64,000 nucleotides of DNA, taken from Novosphingobium sp. RL4 (lineage in GTDB: Bacteria > Pseudomonadota > Alphaproteobacteria > Sphingomonadales > Sphingomonadaceae). The translations under genes were made by a program, and so were the position numbers. How positions within the stretch are numbered: position 1 is the first letter of the stretch; each line of letters opens with the position of its first letter. Below the pieces are notes generated by a model. That model made no database searches. It saw nothing but the letters and a program-made list of their open reading frames with translations, and was not told where the DNA came from. The DNA lies in contig NZ_CP141944.1 of assembly GCF_035658495.1 (NCBI RefSeq), forward strand, positions 388,501 through 452,500, written 5' to 3'. Positions 19,509-28,440 of the stretch are shown here, piece after piece.

Positions 19509-20076
19509 TCGGCTGACCGGCCGGCGGGCCGTAGCCGGTCGCCCCGGCCGGCGGGATCGACTGGGCAGGCGACTGGGCAGGCGGCTGGTTGGACTGGAAG
19601 CGGGCAAGGCATTCGGCCTTGCGCTGTTCGCGCGCATCCGAATAACTCTGCGCGGTCTGCCCGGGCAGGGCGCAATCGCGTTCCGGCCGGACGGGGACCT
19701 TGGCGCGGCAGCCGTCCTCGGTGGCGAAGAGATTGTCGGCACAGTCCGCCAGCGCGGCCACGTCGGCGTCGTGCTGTGCGCGGCAGCTCGCGGTCCAGCG
19801 CTGCTTGTAGGACAGTTCCGCGAAGTTCAGGCAGTCCTGATATTCCTGCTGCGCGGCTTCCTGCCGGCGCGACTGTTCGGCCTGTTCGCGTTCCTGCGCC
19901 TTGGTCTGCGCGTCCTGCTGCTTCTGCCGGGCTTCCTGCTCGGCCAGCACACGGGCTTCCTGCCGGGCGGCCTGTCCGGGCAGGAACACGCCGTAGTAAT
20001 AGCCGACGCCGGCACCGGCGAGCAGCGCCGCTGCCGCCAGTGAGCTCTTCAGAAACGTATCGACCTTACTTGCCAT
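19498..20076 (-). CDS. Membrane-anchored coiled-coil protein, unknown function
   Basis: A 192-residue protein. A membrane anchor ([20 protein letters not shown], around residues 13-32) is followed by an Ala/Glu/Gln/Arg-rich segment likely to form a coiled coil. Next comes a part with several cysteines ([33 protein letters not shown]) and finally a Pro-rich C-terminus. I do not recognise a family. ATG 20076 starts 11 nt inside the purD 3' end, so it is probably translated from the purD transcript. Confidence 0.65.
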   Translation of the reverse strand: MASKVDTFLKSSLAAAALLAGAGVGYYYGVFLPGQAARQEARVLAEQEARQKQQDAQTKAQEREQAEQSRRQEAAQQEYQDCLNFAELSYKQRWTASCRAQHDADVAALADCADNLFATEDGCRAKVPVRPERDCALPGQTAQSYSDAREQRKAECLARFQSNQPPAQSPAQSIPPAGATGYGPPAGQPTTF

Positions 20077-21352
20077 GAGCCTTCTCGCGCGCCACTTCGC
20101 GCCAGCCGATGTCGCGGCGGCAGAAGCCGGTGGGGAAATCGAGCGCATCCACGGCGGCATAGGCCTTGGCCTGCGCCTCGGAGACCGAAGCGGCCCGCGC
20201 CGTCACGTTGAGCACGCGGCCGCCGCTGGCGACGAGTGCGCCGTCCTTCAATTCGGTACCGGCGTGGAACACCTTGGCGCCGTTTGCCTCCGCCGCGGCG
20301 ATACCGGCAATCGCGCCGCCCTTTTCAGGGGTGCCCGGATAGCCGTTCGCGGCCATCACCACGGTGAGCGCGGTATCGCGGCTGAAGCGCGGGGGCTCGA
20401 TCGCGGCGAGGCGGTTGTCGGCGCAGGCGTGGAGCAGTTCCACCAGATCGGATTCGAGGCGCAGCATCATCACCTGGCACTCGGGATCGCCGAAGCGGCA
20501 ATTGTACTCGATCAGCTTGGGGCCTTCGCGCGTCAGCATCACGCCCAGGAACAGCACGCCGGAATAGGGCGTGCCTTCGTTCTGCAGCGTGCGCACGGTC
20601 GGCGCGATGATGCGTTCGAGCACTTCGGCCTCGAGCTTGGGCGTCAGCACCGGGGCAGGGCTATAGGCGCCCATGCCGCCGGTATTGGGGCCGGTGTCGC
20701 CGTCGCCCACGCGCTTGTGGTCCTGCGCCGAGGCGAAGGGGACGATGGTGGAACCGTCGGTAAGCGCGAAGAAGCTGGCTTCCTCGCCTTCCATGAACTC
20801 CTCGATCACGGCCTCGGCGCCGGCTTCGCCGAAGCGGCCCGAGAAGATCTCGCGCACGGCGTCCTCGGCCTCGGCCATGGTCATGGCAACGGTCACGCCC
20901 TTGCCGGCGGCAAGACCGTCCGCCTTGATGACGACCGGGGCGCCGAACTTCGCCAGCGCGGCCATGGCGTCCGCCTCGTTGGAGACGCGGTCGTAACCGG
21001 CGGTGGGAATGCCCGCGCGTTCGCACAGGTCCTTGGTGAAGCCCTTCGAACCTTCGAGCTGGGCCGCCGCCTGGCTCGGACCGAACACCGAAAAGCCCTC
21101 GGCGCGCAGGGAATCTGCCAGACCGTCGACCAGCGGCGCTTCGGGGCCGATGACGACGAGGCCGACCACGTTCGTCTCGCAAAAGGCGATGACCGCCGCG
21201 TGATCGGTGACATCCAGCGAAATGCAGCTTGCGACTTCGGCGACGCCCGGGTTACCCGGCGCAGCCCATAGGGTCTCGCAAAGCGGGGATTGCGCCAGCT
21301 TCCAGGCCAGCGCATGTTCGCGGCCGCCAGAGCCCAGAAGAAGGATGTTCAT
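20066..21352 (-). CDS. purD: Phosphoribosylamine--glycine ligase
   Basis: A 428-residue GARS that joins phosphoribosylamine and glycine in de novo purine synthesis. It begins [19 protein letters not shown] (nucleotide-fold N domain), has the ATP-grasp core [11 protein letters not shown] and [12 protein letters not shown], and the conserved [12 protein letters not shown] and [10 protein letters not shown] segments. It is divergent from xseA, with only 5 nt between the two start codons. The following anchored coiled-coil gene overlaps its end. Confidence 0.97.
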   Translation of the reverse strand: MNILLLGSGGREHALAWKLAQSPLCETLWAAPGNPGVAEVASCISLDVTDHAAVIAFCETNVVGLVVIGPEAPLVDGLADSLRAEGFSVFGPSQAAAQLEGSKGFTKDLCERAGIPTAGYDRVSNEADAMAALAKFGAPVVIKADGLAAGKGVTVAMTMAEAEDAVREIFSGRFGEAGAEAVIEEFMEGEEASFFALTDGSTIVPFASAQDHKRVGDGDTGPNTGGMGAYSPAPVLTPKLEAEVLERIIAPTVRTLQNEGTPYSGVLFLGVMLTREGPKLIEYNCRFGDPECQVMMLRLESDLVELLHACADNRLAAIEPPRFSRDTALTVVMAANGYPGTPEKGGAIAGIAAAEANGAKVFHAGTELKDGALVASGGRVLNVTARAASVSEAQAKAYAAVDALDFPTGFCRRDIGWREVAREKAHGK

Positions 21353-21357
21353 TAGCC

Positions 21358-22875
21358 GTGCCTTTCGATGACGACGAATTCGATGATGGTCGTTCCGGGG
21401 GGCTGGTAGCGAAGCAAGCGGCCGGGGACAACGCTGCGCCGCTCTCGATCAGCGAGATTTCGAATCTGCTGAAGCGCACGGTGGAGGATCGTTTCGGTTT
21501 CGTGCGCCTGCGCGGAGAGCTTTCGGGCGTCAAGCGCGCGGCTTCGGGCCACCTCTATTGCGCTCTCAAGGACGACAAGGCGGTGATCGACGGCGTCATG
21601 TGGCGCGGCGGTGCGCAGCGGCTGGCGTTCCGGCCCGAAGACGGCATCGAGGTGATCGCCACCGGCAAGCTCACGACTTATCCCGGGCGTTCGAAATACC
21701 AGGTCGTCATCGAATCGATGGAGATCGCGGGCGAGGGCGCCTTGCTGGCGCTGCTCGAAAAGCTGCGCGCGCGGCTTGCCGCGGAAGGCCTCTTCGCGCC
21801 AGAGCGCAAGCGGGAACTGCCTTTCCTGCCCCGCGTGATCGGCGTCGTGACGTCACCCACCGGCGCGGTGATTCGCGATATCCTTCACCGCCTTGCCGAT
21901 CGCTTCCCCAGCCACGTCCTCGTCTGGCCGGTACTGGTGCAGGGCGAAGGCTCGGCACAGCAGGTTGCCAATGCCGTGCGCGGTTTTTCGGCGATCCGTC
22001 CCGGCGGCCCGGTTCCGCGCCCCGATCTGGTGATCGTGGCGCGCGGCGGCGGTTCGATTGAGGACTTGTGGTCGTTCAACGAGGAAATCGTGGTTCGTGC
22101 CGTGGCCGAGTCGTCGATTCCCGTGATTTCGGCGGTCGGGCACGAAACCGACACCACGCTGTGCGACTATGCCGCCGATCGCCGCGCGCCCACGCCTACC
22201 GCTGCCGCCGAAATGGCGGTTCCGGTGCGCATGGAACTGGCCGCGACACTCGACGAACTGGCCTATCGCAAGCGCCGCTGCGCGCTGCGCCCGGTCACCT
22301 TGGGCCGCGAACGGCTGGAAGCCCGCGTCCAGCGCCTGCCCAGGCCCGAGGCGATCCTGGCCGCCAAGGCGCAGAAGCTTGACGAACTGTCCGAACGCCT
22401 GCGACGCGGGCTGCGTGACGAAGCGGGCCGCAAACGTGAACAGCTTGGCCGTACCGCCTCGCGCCTTTCGCTGCCCCTGCTGCGCCACCGGATGGAACGC
22501 AGCGAGGAGCGGCTGCTGCGCGTCGGCCTCACCCCGCGCCTGCTCACGCGCCGCTGGACCATGGCGCGCGACGGTCTGGCGCCGGTTTCCCGCGTGCTGC
22601 CGCAGCTCGATCCGAAGCGGCCGCTGGAGCGGGGCTACGTCCTTGCCAAGGGCCCGGACGGCCGCGCGCTGACCAGTCGGGAAGCGGCGTCGCGCGAATC
22701 GCTGCTGACGCTGGAATTCCGGGATGGCGAGCTTGTGGTCGCGGTGGGGGCCGAGGCGCCGCCCGCACCCCGCGCCGCAGCGGCACAACCTGCGGAACCT
22801 GCTGCCGAGGCGGCGGCGCCAAAGCGCCCGGTGCGACCGAAGGCGGACACTTCGAGGCAGGGCGATTTGTTTTGA
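21358..22875 (+). CDS. xseA: Exodeoxyribonuclease VII large subunit
   Basis: A 505-residue XseA. The N-terminal OB fold shows as [25 protein letters not shown] (in parts). The catalytic domain has [27 protein letters not shown] and [28 protein letters not shown] (in parts). A helical coiled-coil region and a Pro/Ala-rich tail follow. With XseB it degrades single-stranded DNA to oligonucleotides. GTG 21358 is chosen: AGAAGAAGGA lies upstream inside the first codons of divergent purD, and the longer frame to 21229 would run through purD. Confidence 0.93.
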   Translation: MPFDDDEFDDGRSGGLVAKQAAGDNAAPLSISEISNLLKRTVEDRFGFVRLRGELSGVKRAASGHLYCALKDDKAVIDGVMWRGGAQRLAFRPEDGIEVIATGKLTTYPGRSKYQVVIESMEIAGEGALLALLEKLRARLAAEGLFAPERKRELPFLPRVIGVVTSPTGAVIRDILHRLADRFPSHVLVWPVLVQGEGSAQQVANAVRGFSAIRPGGPVPRPDLVIVARGGGSIEDLWSFNEEIVVRAVAESSIPVISAVGHETDTTLCDYAADRRAPTPTAAAEMAVPVRMELAATLDELAYRKRRCALRPVTLGRERLEARVQRLPRPEAILAAKAQKLDELSERLRRGLRDEAGRKREQLGRTASRLSLPLLRHRMERSEERLLRVGLTPRLLTRRWTMARDGLAPVSRVLPQLDPKRPLERGYVLAKGPDGRALTSREAASRESLLTLEFRDGELVVAVGAEAPPAPRAAAAQPAEPAAEAAAPKRPVRPKADTSRQGDLF

Positions 22876-22902
22876 ACGGCGCGCTCTGCTAGGATTTCGC
22901 CC

Positions 22903-23106
22903 ATGCTTATGTCTTCTGCCGACCGCCCCGCCAAGCTCGCCTACGGACCCAATGGATTCCGGGTGCTGAGCGGCGGACACTTCGTGCTCTGCGCCGTCAC
23001 CGGCGAGAAGATCCCGCTTGAGGAACTGCGCTACTGGAGCGCTGAGTTCCAGGAGCCTTACGCCTCGGCGGAAATCGCGACCAAGCGCCTCACCGGAAAG
23101 GCATGA
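22903..23106 (+). CDS. DUF2093 family protein
   Basis: A 67-residue DUF2093 protein with the family core AKLAYGPNGFRVLSGG, FVLCAVTGEKIPLEELRYWS and Y-A-S-A-E-I-A. These are short alphaproteobacterial proteins of unknown function. It begins 27 nt after xseA and overlaps the M23 gene by 4 nt (ATGA), which suggests one operon. Confidence 0.85.
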   Translation: MLMSSADRPAKLAYGPNGFRVLSGGHFVLCAVTGEKIPLEELRYWSAEFQEPYASAEIATKRLTGKA

Positions 23107-23978
23107 CGGCGCGCAAGGCCCTCGGGGCATCGCTGATTCTCGCCGGCGTGGTGGCCGGGGGGGCTTTGCTCGCGTGGAATGGGCTGGCGGCGCAGCCGAT
23201 TGCTCCCGTTGCCCCTGCTGCCGCGCTGACCTACGGCGGCGAATTGACCCAGGGCGGCTGGATGCGCGGCAAGGCGCCTGCGGGCACCACGGCCCTCGCG
23301 CTCAATGGACAGCCGGTGCAGGTGGCGCCGGACGGCGCATGGTTCGCCGCTTTTGACCGTGATGCCGGCACGATCGCCACGCTTACGGCCACGCTGGCCA
23401 ATGGCCGCAGGATAACGCAGCCGGTCCCTGTCTCGCCCCGGGCCTGGCAGATCGAGAACATCAACATTCCCCGCAAGCCCGGCGGTGCGACCGAGGCCTT
23501 CATGGCGATCCGCCAGCCCGAGCTTGATCGCATCAATGCCGCCCGCGCGCTGCATACCGATGCGCAGGGGTGGCGCCAGCAATTCGTCTGGCCGGCGAAG
23601 GGGCGCATTTCCGGCCGGTTCGGTTCGCAGCGGGTCTATCGGGGTGAACCGGGGGCCTATCACTCCGGCCTCGACATCGCCACCGGCACCAGCGGAACGC
23701 CGTTCGTCGCCCCCGCCGACGGGGTGGTGATCCTTGCCGCCGAAAAGCCGTTCACGCTGGAAGGCAACCTGCTGATGCTGGACCACGGCATGGGGCTGAA
23801 CAGCGCTTTCCTGCATTGCTCCGAGATTCTCGTGAAGCAGGGCGATCATGTCCGGCAAGGGCAGGTGATCGGCAGGATCGGCATGTCGGGCCGCGCCACG
23901 GGGCCGCACCTGCACTGGTCGATCAAGTGGAACGATGCCCGCCTTGATCCGATCCTGTTCACCGGCGCCATGAATTGA
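23103..23978 (+). CDS. M23 family metallopeptidase
   Basis: A 291-residue exported peptidase with an N-terminal signal/anchor (LGASLILAGVVAGGALLAW), a beta-sandwich-like region, and a C-terminal LytM domain from about residue 160. Zinc ligands are in YHSGLDIA and GPHLHWSIKW. Its predicted role is periplasmic murein or peptide cleavage. The initiating ATG overlaps the DUF2093 stop. Confidence 0.88.
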   Translation: MTARKALGASLILAGVVAGGALLAWNGLAAQPIAPVAPAAALTYGGELTQGGWMRGKAPAGTTALALNGQPVQVAPDGAWFAAFDRDAGTIATLTATLANGRRITQPVPVSPRAWQIENINIPRKPGGATEAFMAIRQPELDRINAARALHTDAQGWRQQFVWPAKGRISGRFGSQRVYRGEPGAYHSGLDIATGTSGTPFVAPADGVVILAAEKPFTLEGNLLMLDHGMGLNSAFLHCSEILVKQGDHVRQGQVIGRIGMSGRATGPHLHWSIKWNDARLDPILFTGAMN

Positions 23979-24056
23979 CGCCTGCGTGACGGCGATTCCG
24001 AGGGAGGCGGCGCGAAAGCGGCTTGCGGCCTTCGCCGGAATGCTTATCCCGCCCTT

Positions 24057-25058
24057 GTGCGCCGCACCATTGCTCTCCTCGCCCTGCTGTCCTTGCTGCC
24101 CCTGACCTGGGGCCGTTCGCCGCATCATCCCAAATTCAAGACGTTCGAGCTGGCCTTCGTCCCGCTGGACCTGCCGCCCCCCGAACGGACCGGCCCCCGG
24201 CTGGGGCCGTTCGCGCTGGAGCAGGTGTGGCTGGCTCGCAGCCGCACGCATTCCTTCGGGAGCTACTCCTCGCTGCTGCTGCGGCCCGGGGGCATGATGT
24301 TGGCGCTCAGCGATTCGGGCGATTACCTCGAATTCCGGGCGCCCGGCGAATCGCAGGCGGACAGCCGGATCGGCGAGCTTGCCCTCTCCGCCCAGCCCGA
24401 GAAGGCCGATCGCGATGTCGAATCGGCCACCCAGGATGACAAGGGCACGATCTGGCTGGGGCTGGAGGGCCGAAACGCGATCTACCGCATGGGCGCGGAC
24501 TACGGGATAGAGGCGAGGGTGCGTCCGCCGGTCATGGCCGATTGGGGCGTGAATTCAGGCCCCGAAGCGATGACGCGCCTGCAGGACGGGCGCTTCGTCC
24601 TGCTGCGCGAAGGTTATGTCGACTGGAGCGACCACCTGCACGAGGCGGCCCTGTTCGCCGGCGATCCCACGGCGAAGGGACCAAGGGGAGAATCGGCTGG
24701 CGAGGGGCAGGCATTCACGCTCGACGCGCCGACCGGATTCAGCCCTACCGACATGGTGCAGATGCCTGACGGCCGCCTGCTGATACTGATGCGCCGGTTG
24801 ATCTGGCCGATGCCGCAGCGTTTTGCCGGGCGGATCGCGATCGGCGATCCCCGGACGATTCGCCCCGGCGGTGTCTGGAAGGTCCGCGAAGTGGCGCGGC
24901 TTTCGTCCGACCTGCCTATCGACAACTTCGAAGGAATCGCGATCGCCCCGCGGAAGGACGGCAGGCTGACCGTCTGGCTGATCTCGGACGACAATTTCTC
25001 GCCGCTACAGCGTACCTTGCTCTGGAAGCTGAGCGTCGATCCGGCCGATCTGCCCTGA
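24057..25058 (+). CDS. Esterase-like/phytase-like beta-propeller protein
   Basis: A 333-residue secreted protein of the Phytase-like (esterase-like activity of phytase) family. A short signal peptide (RTIALLALLSLLPLTWG) comes first. Typical blades are MLALSDSGDYLEF, EDATQDDKG-type acidic loops, WGVNSGPEAMTRLQDGRF and NFEGIAIAPRKDGRLTVWLISDDNF (split). Members are predicted calcium-binding propellers; the substrate is unknown. GTG 24057 begins right at the signal sequence. It is unrelated in position to the true phytase at 41152. Confidence 0.8.
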   Translation: MRRTIALLALLSLLPLTWGRSPHHPKFKTFELAFVPLDLPPPERTGPRLGPFALEQVWLARSRTHSFGSYSSLLLRPGGMMLALSDSGDYLEFRAPGESQADSRIGELALSAQPEKADRDVESATQDDKGTIWLGLEGRNAIYRMGADYGIEARVRPPVMADWGVNSGPEAMTRLQDGRFVLLREGYVDWSDHLHEAALFAGDPTAKGPRGESAGEGQAFTLDAPTGFSPTDMVQMPDGRLLILMRRLIWPMPQRFAGRIAIGDPRTIRPGGVWKVREVARLSSDLPIDNFEGIAIAPRKDGRLTVWLISDDNFSPLQRTLLWKLSVDPADLP

Positions 25059-25066
25059 TCGCCGGC

Positions 25067-25115
25067 GGCCCGCTAAGGGCCTTTTCAGGGGTGGCCCGCT
25101 ACGGGCCTTTTCAGG
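25067..25115 (+). repeat. Tandem 23-bp repeats, each a short hairpin with T-run
   Basis: Two copies (25067-25089 and 25093-25115) of GGCCCGCTAMGGGCC-TTTTCAGG differ at one base, period 26. Each folds as GGCCC/GGGCC with a TTTT tail, so they read as duplicated intrinsic terminators right after the phytase-like gene. Confidence 0.7.
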
Positions 25116-25126
25116 AATCCGGACAT

Positions 25127-25165
25127 GCGAAAAGGCGCGCAAGCCGGGCTTGCACGCCTTTTCGC
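25127..25165 (-). terminator. Terminator between phytase-like gene and rpmB
   Basis: GCGAAAAGGCG (25127-25137) pairs with CGCCTTTTCGC (25155-25165). After one mismatch, GCAAGC pairs with GCTTGC around a 3-nt loop. The symmetric AAAA/TTTT lets it serve rpmB on the minus strand and back up the plus-strand repeats. Confidence 0.8.
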
Positions 25166-25203
25166 GAACCGTATCGTCACGCCCCCGGAAGGGAGCGCAA
25201 GGA

Positions 25204-25491
25204 TCAGGCGGCGACCTGGATCTTCTTCAGTTCGCGCTTCACCTTGACGGCGCGCGGGCTGAGCTTCGTGTCCGAGGTCTTCAGCAGCCAGTTGTCGAGA
25301 CCACCGTTGTGCTCGACCGAACGCAGGCCGTGGGTCGAGACGCGGAACTTGAAGCTGCGCTCAAGACCGTCCGACAGCAGCGTGACGTTCTGAAGGTTGG
25401 GAAGGAAGACGCGCTTGGTCTTGTTGTTGGCGTGGCTGACGTTGCAGCCGACCTGGCGGCCCTTGCCGGTCAGTTCGCAGATGCGGGACAT
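25204..25491 (-). CDS. rpmB: 50S ribosomal protein L28
   Basis: A 95-residue bL28 of the alphaproteobacterial long type. It starts [27 protein letters not shown] and contains FLPNLQNV and [12 protein letters not shown], followed by the family tail. It is a structural component of the large ribosomal subunit. ATG 25491 is chosen because it gives the exact family N-terminus; the open frame continues 54 codons upstream without similarity. Confidence 0.97.
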   Translation of the reverse strand: MSRICELTGKGRQVGCNVSHANNKTKRVFLPNLQNVTLLSDGLERSFKFRVSTHGLRSVEHNGGLDNWLLKTSDTKLSPRAVKVKRELKKIQVAA

Positions 25492-25605
25492 GTCTACTCT
25501 CGCTCGAAAAAGTCTGTGGCCGTAAATACGGGAAGGCGCGCCCTTAGCGATTCCCCGGGTGAAGGTCAAGTTGCGCACAGCTTTTTGAAGGTCTAGCGCA
25601 TTGCC

Positions 25606-26061
25606 ATGACCCGCTGGCCCCTGCCCGAATACATGGAACTCGCTCTCGCGCAAGCCCGTGAAGCCGCCGATTCAGGCGAAGTGCCGATCGGTGCGGTGGT
25701 GGTGAAGGATGGAAAGGTGATCGCGGCAGGCCGCAACGGCCCGCGCGAACGCCACGATCCCACGAGTCACGCCGAGATCGAGGCGATTCGCGCCGCGGCG
25801 CTGGTTCTGGGCAACGAGCGGCTGGAAGGCTGCGAGCTGTGGGTCACGCTGGAGCCTTGCGCCATGTGCGCGGGGGCGATCGCCCATGCGCGAATCTCCC
25901 GGCTCTATTACGGGGCATCCGATCCCAAGGGCGGTGCGGTGGAACACGGCGCCCGCGTGTTCGAGCACGACCAGTGCCTGCACAAACCGGAAGTCTATTC
26001 GGGAATCGGCGAATCGGCGGCAGCGGAAATGCTGCGGCAATTCTTTCGGCAGCGGCGCTGA
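25606..26061 (+). CDS. tadA: tRNA-specific adenosine deaminase
   Basis: A 151-residue CDA-fold deaminase. The zinc site is [10 protein letters not shown] with catalytic Glu, and [32 protein letters not shown] (in parts) matches TadA rather than cytosine or guanine deaminases. It converts A34 to inosine in tRNA-Arg(ACG). It is convergent with the following minus-strand membrane protein, 3 nt apart. Confidence 0.92.
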   Translation: MTRWPLPEYMELALAQAREAADSGEVPIGAVVVKDGKVIAAGRNGPRERHDPTSHAEIEAIRAAALVLGNERLEGCELWVTLEPCAMCAGAIAHARISRLYYGASDPKGGAVEHGARVFEHDQCLHKPEVYSGIGESAAAEMLRQFFRQRR

Positions 26062-26064
26062 TCG

Positions 26065-26475
26065 TCAGCTGAAGATGGTTTCGTTGTCCAGGACGATGCC
26101 CTTGCGCGCGAACCAGGCGCGAGAATCGGCGCGGAACAGGTTGACGACTGCGGTGACCTGAAGCGCAGTGACGGCCGCCATAAAGATCAGGTCCAGAGCG
26201 GAACCTGCGGCGAGGATCGGCAGTGTTGGAATCATGACGAGGAGGCCGATCGCGGTCAACACGGTCAGCACCCACTTCGCCGCGTTGTTGGCGCGGCGCG
26301 AAATCAGGAACCAGAGCAGTATCATCAAGGCCATGCTGAAAGCCTGGACGCCGAGAACGAATCCGACGCTGACGGCGGACAGGGTATCGCGGGCGGCCAG
26401 GAGCGCGTTGACCACGCCCAGAACCAGAGATCCGAGATAGAAGCGATCGAATTTCACCATGGAATATGGACGCAC
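26065..26475 (-). CDS. Small integral membrane protein, unknown function
   Basis: A 136-residue protein with about four transmembrane segments (for example FYLGSLVLGVVNALLAARD, LGVQAFSMALMILLWFLI and WVLTVLTAIGLLVMI). No catalytic motif is seen and I do not recognise the family. The GTG at 26475 has GGGGGAA 8 nt upstream; ATG 26460 (MVKFDRFYL) is an alternative. It lies 71 nt downstream of where nadC ends on the same strand. Confidence 0.6.
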   Translation of the reverse strand: MRPYSMVKFDRFYLGSLVLGVVNALLAARDTLSAVSVGFVLGVQAFSMALMILLWFLISRRANNAAKWVLTVLTAIGLLVMIPTLPILAAGSALDLIFMAAVTALQVTAVVNLFRADSRAWFARKGIVLDNETIFS

Positions 26476-26546
26476 GGCAAGTTCCCCCCGGTTGCCTGTC
26501 GGACGCGAGGGAACATGCGAGGGTCCGGCTAATTGCGCAAGATCTT

Positions 26547-27407
26547 CTAAAGCGGCGTGAAGTCCAGCCCGATATCGGCAGCAGGAGCGCTCTGGGTGAG
26601 GCGGCCTACCGAGACGTAAGTCACGCCGGAGGCGGCAATCGCGCCGATGGTGGCCAGGTTAACGCCGCCCGACGCTTCCGTGGGCACGCGTCCGGCGACG
26701 AGCGCCACGGCTTCGCGCAGGATGTCCGGGCCCATGTTATCGAGCAGCAGGTGATGCGCACCGGCGGCGATGGCCGGTTCGATCTGGTCCAGGTGGTCCA
26801 CCTCGCAGATGATCTGCGTGACGCCTGCGGCCTTGGCGCGTGCCACGGCCGGGCCGACGCCGCCCGCCACGAGGACGTGGTTGTCCTTTATCATAGCGGC
26901 GTCCCACAGGCCCATGCGGTGATTGCGGGCGCCGCCCATGCGGGTGGCGTACTTTTCGAGGTGGCGCAGGCCCGGGATGGTCTTGCGCGTGTCCAGCAGG
27001 GTTGCATGGCCGCACATGGCGTCGACGTATTCGCGGGTCATGGTCGCGATGCCGGACAGGTGCTGGACGGTATTGAGGGCGGACCGCTCTGCAGTCAGCA
27101 TGGCGCGGGCATTGCCGGTGAGGCGCATGAGCTGCGAGCCCGGCTCGACCCGCGCGCCTTCCTCGACGAGAATCTCGATTTCCATCGCAGGGTCGAGCTT
27201 GCGGAAGAACGCCGCCGCGATCGGCAGGCCGGCGACGGTGATGGCATCGCGCGAATCCATCGCGCCGGAGAACCGGGCTTCGGCTTCGATCACGCTTTCC
27301 GACGTCACGTCGCGCCCGCCCCCTGGCAGGCCGACGCCGAGGTCTTCGGCCAGGGTTGCATCGACGAAGGCGGAAAGGTCGAAACCGGGGATCGCGAAAG
27401 TGCTCAT
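26547..27407 (-). CDS. nadC: Nicotinate-nucleotide pyrophosphorylase (carboxylating)
   Basis: A 286-residue quinolinate phosphoribosyltransferase, normal length. Family segments include DVTSESVIEAEARFSG, ERSALNTVQHLSGIATMTREYV, DTRKTIPGLRHLEKYA and the C-terminal ASGGVNLATIGAIAASGVTYVSVG (in parts). It converts quinolinate and PRPP to nicotinate mononucleotide in NAD synthesis. nadA and nadB are not in the window. Confidence 0.95.
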   Translation of the reverse strand: MSTFAIPGFDLSAFVDATLAEDLGVGLPGGGRDVTSESVIEAEARFSGAMDSRDAITVAGLPIAAAFFRKLDPAMEIEILVEEGARVEPGSQLMRLTGNARAMLTAERSALNTVQHLSGIATMTREYVDAMCGHATLLDTRKTIPGLRHLEKYATRMGGARNHRMGLWDAAMIKDNHVLVAGGVGPAVARAKAAGVTQIICEVDHLDQIEPAIAAGAHHLLLDNMGPDILREAVALVAGRVPTEASGGVNLATIGAIAASGVTYVSVGRLTQSAPAADIGLDFTPL

Positions 27408-27482
27408 GGCCGCGTCTTTTGCGCGTTCCGGCGGGAATGTCGAGATTGGGAGAGGGGGGCATCGGCGAAGAGGGCAAGAGAA

Positions 27483-27511
27483 AAGGGGCCGGACCTTGCG
27501 GCCGACCCCTT
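27483..27511 (-). terminator. Terminator after the OmpA-family gene
   Basis: On the minus strand AAGGGG pairs with CCCCTT, then a G-U pair and CGG/CCG continue the stem around a small loop. TTTTCTCTT follows. It separates the OmpA-family gene from nadC. Confidence 0.75.
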
Positions 27512-27541
27512 CCCCGATCCCGCTTTCGCGGAAACTGGCGA

Positions 27542-28216
27542 TCAGCGCGCCGACGATGCCTCGTCGGTCGTCACCGGCGTGATCTTGATCTCTACGCGGC
27601 GGTTCTTCGAACGGCCCTCGGCGGTGGTGTTGTCCGCCACCGGGTAGTCCTTGCCCATGCCCTTGGTCTGGATGCGGGCCGAGGACACGCCGCGGCTGAT
27701 GAGGTAGCGGGCCACCGAATCGGCGCGGCGCTTGGACAGGTCGAGGTTGTAGGCTGCCGATCCGGTCGAATCGGTATGGCCGTACACGTCGACCAGGCTG
27801 TTCGGGTACTTGACCATGCTCTGCGCGACATTGTCGAGCGAGGCCTGGAACGAGGGGCTGATCTCGGTCGAATTGACGGCGAAGGTCACGTCCGGGAGGT
27901 TGACGAGGATGCCGTCGCCTTCCTGGCTGACGTCGATGCCCGAACCGGCGGTCTGTTCCTTCAGCTCGCGGATCTGCTGGTCCATCTGGTACCCGACCAC
28001 GCCGCCCGCGACGCCGCCGATGCCGGCACCGACGATGCGCGCGGTCTTGCCGCCGATCACGCTGCCCAGAAGGTAGCCCAGGCCCGCGCCGCCCGCGCCG
28101 CCGATGGCGGTGCGCGAAACTTTCCTCTCACCCGTGTTGGGGTCGGTGACACAGCCCGATACCGCGACCAGTGAAAGCGCGGCGACGGCGGAGGTCAGCA
28201 GGCGTGACTTCATCAT
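27542..28216 (-). CDS. OmpA-family outer-membrane lipoprotein with glycine zipper
   Basis: A 224-residue envelope protein. The lipoprotein signal ends in VAVSGC (lipobox). A Gly-rich zipper segment (GGAGGAGLGYLLGSVIGG and following) spans about residues 40-75. A C-terminal OmpA domain with VDVYGHTDSTGSAAYN and LSKRRADSVARYL binds peptidoglycan. It resembles YiaD. ATG 28216 has GGAAGGGG upstream; a second ATG follows directly. Confidence 0.88.
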   Translation of the reverse strand: MMKSRLLTSAVAALSLVAVSGCVTDPNTGERKVSRTAIGGAGGAGLGYLLGSVIGGKTARIVGAGIGGVAGGVVGYQMDQQIRELKEQTAGSGIDVSQEGDGILVNLPDVTFAVNSTEISPSFQASLDNVAQSMVKYPNSLVDVYGHTDSTGSAAYNLDLSKRRADSVARYLISRGVSSARIQTKGMGKDYPVADNTTAEGRSKNRRVEIKITPVTTDEASSAR

Positions 28217-28440
28217 GATGTTCCCCTTCCTGTTGAGAAATTCTTCCACGACGGGTCTGTGTGGTAGTGAACATGAATAGCATATGGATGATCCGGGCAA
28301 AACGAGTGTGTCGGCAATGTGTTCCCGTGGTTACAACGGACTATTCGCATTTCGCGGAGCCTTGCCGGCGCATGACAAAACGGCCGATCCTGCAACGGCC
28401 ACTTCGCAGGTGCGGCGAATTCTGCTAGCGCAGGATCACT

